Shown: positions 5,109 to 5,591 of the stretch, piece after piece | Numbering within the stretch: the first letter of the stretch is position 1 | Layout of the letters: the number at the start of each line of letters is the position of its first letter | Source of the DNA: Micrococcales bacterium | GTDB lineage: Bacteria; Actinomycetota; Actinomycetes; Actinomycetales; Dermatophilaceae | Assembly (NCBI GenBank): GCA_030537915.1 | Contig: JAUNUZ010000181.1 | Coordinates: 1-5,591 of the forward strand | Direction: 5' to 3' | Length of the DNA: 5,591 nucleotides | Position numbers and translations under genes: made by a program | Notes under the pieces: generated by a model | The model's database searches: none | What the model was told of the DNA's origin: nothing | The model's input: the letters and a program-made list of their open reading frames with translations, nothing else

Positions 5109-5591
5109 TCAGTCCCCACGCCCGAAGAAGTCGGCGAGTCCGATACGTTCCCGCTCGATGGTGGCGATGACGGGCCTGTGCCGTCGAAGACCGAACCGGC
5201 CGCGGGTCCGGGTCTGGACGGGCTCCTGCCCCGGCTGGGCCGGCATCTGGTGCGCTCCGCCGGCATCTGCACCCACCGTGGCCGGTCCCCACCCCTGCAC
5301 CCCCGAGACGCCCTCCCAAGAGCCGTCGTCCTGGCTGCGGGGAACGCCGTCGCAGTCCCCCTGCCCGTCGTGCCCAGAGGCGAACTCAGCACCGTGGCCA
5401 TCCTCGGCCGCAGCTCGCTGCCGGTAGTCCGTGACGATGAGACGGTGTTCGCCGGCCGCCCAGTCGCGGGTGACGGCGGTGTGCGCGACGTTGAGCTCCC
5501 AGTCCGGCAGGTCCAGGAGCGCGTCCTCGGTGAGTCGGCTGCCGGGCAGGATGGTCGCTGCGAGCGTCAGCTCGCGCCCCCGCTGCAGCGC
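5109..5591 (-). CDS. Unrecognised protein, C-terminal 160 residues
   Basis: The minus-strand frame ending at TGA (5111-5109) is open to the right edge of the window without a stop, so the gene begins outside. Third codon positions are mostly G or C, as in the real genes here. The visible part starts with a compact, fold-like segment (LTLAATILPG, LPDWELNVAH, HRLIVTDYRQ; visible residues 8-58). A Gly/Asp-rich, low-complexity stretch follows (about 62-125), probably a disordered linker. A basic patch comes next (RTRGRFGLRRHR, 128-139), and then a final short segment ending LADFFGRGD. I do not recognise the family. No membrane segment or signal is visible in this part. It converges on the glycosylase gene across the stem-loop at 5058-5099, 24 bp separating the two stop codons, so the two are not co-transcribed. 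A GTG at 5300 could start a 63-aa frame, but the open frame upstream makes this unlikely. Confidence 0.6.
   Translation of the reverse strand, partial: ALQRGRELTLAATILPGSRLTEDALLDLPDWELNVAHTAVTRDWAAGEHRLIVTDYRQRAAAEDGHGAEFASGHDGQGDCDGVPRSQDDGSWEGVSGVQGWGPATVGADAGGAHQMPAQPGQEPVQTRTRGRFGLRRHRPVIATIERERIGLADFFGRGD

Noticed and set aside
4880..5401. Minus-strand frame of 173 codons overlapping the end of the glycosylase gene
   Set aside because: It would overlap about 200 bp of a well-supported gene and the shared stem-loop. Its residues are Arg/Ser/Pro-rich, and a competing minus frame ends cleanly at 5109.
5420..5500. Superficial likeness of LNVAHTAVTR in the unknown protein to helicase motif VI
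   Set aside because: No other helicase motif is visible in the 160 residues, and the conserved Arg spacing is not met. It is too short to support a call.

Overview
The window is strongly GC-rich DNA with G/C-biased third codon positions. It has actinobacterial-type gene families and two genes that look leaderless. This suggests a high-GC actinobacterium, possibly Micrococcales, but no marker gene fixes the genus. There are no RNA genes, CRISPR arrays or insertion sequences.

Layout, left to right: (1) the 3' end of a flavin (FMN) reductase on the + strand, whose last ~35 codons lie in a different frame from the rest, so it looks frameshifted; (2) a VIT1/CCC1-type iron/manganese membrane transporter on +, behind a compact promoter with an iron-box-like palindrome just upstream of the -35; (3) a methylated-DNA--protein-cysteine methyltransferase (ogt) on +; (4) a 640-aa ABC half-exporter on -, converging on ogt; (5) a MarR-family regulator on +, divergent from the exporter, with a cluster of TGAGG/CCTCA half-sites between them; (6) a 3-methyladenine DNA glycosylase I family protein on + that lacks three of the four zinc ligands of classical Tag; (7) the 3' part of an unrecognised gene on -, running off the right edge and converging on the glycosylase gene across a 13-bp stem-loop.

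The MarR protein probably represses itself and the exporter, the usual arrangement for an inducible drug or toxin pump. Two alkylation-damage repair genes (direct reversal by Ogt, base excision by the Tag homologue) flank this pair. This is compatible with a small genotoxin-resistance neighbourhood, but the genes are not one operon and the link is inference. The left end (FMN reductase and metal transporter) seems unrelated to that theme. The points most worth a second look are the operator array, the zinc-ligand-less Tag and the apparent reductase frameshift. I found no clearly new multi-gene system.
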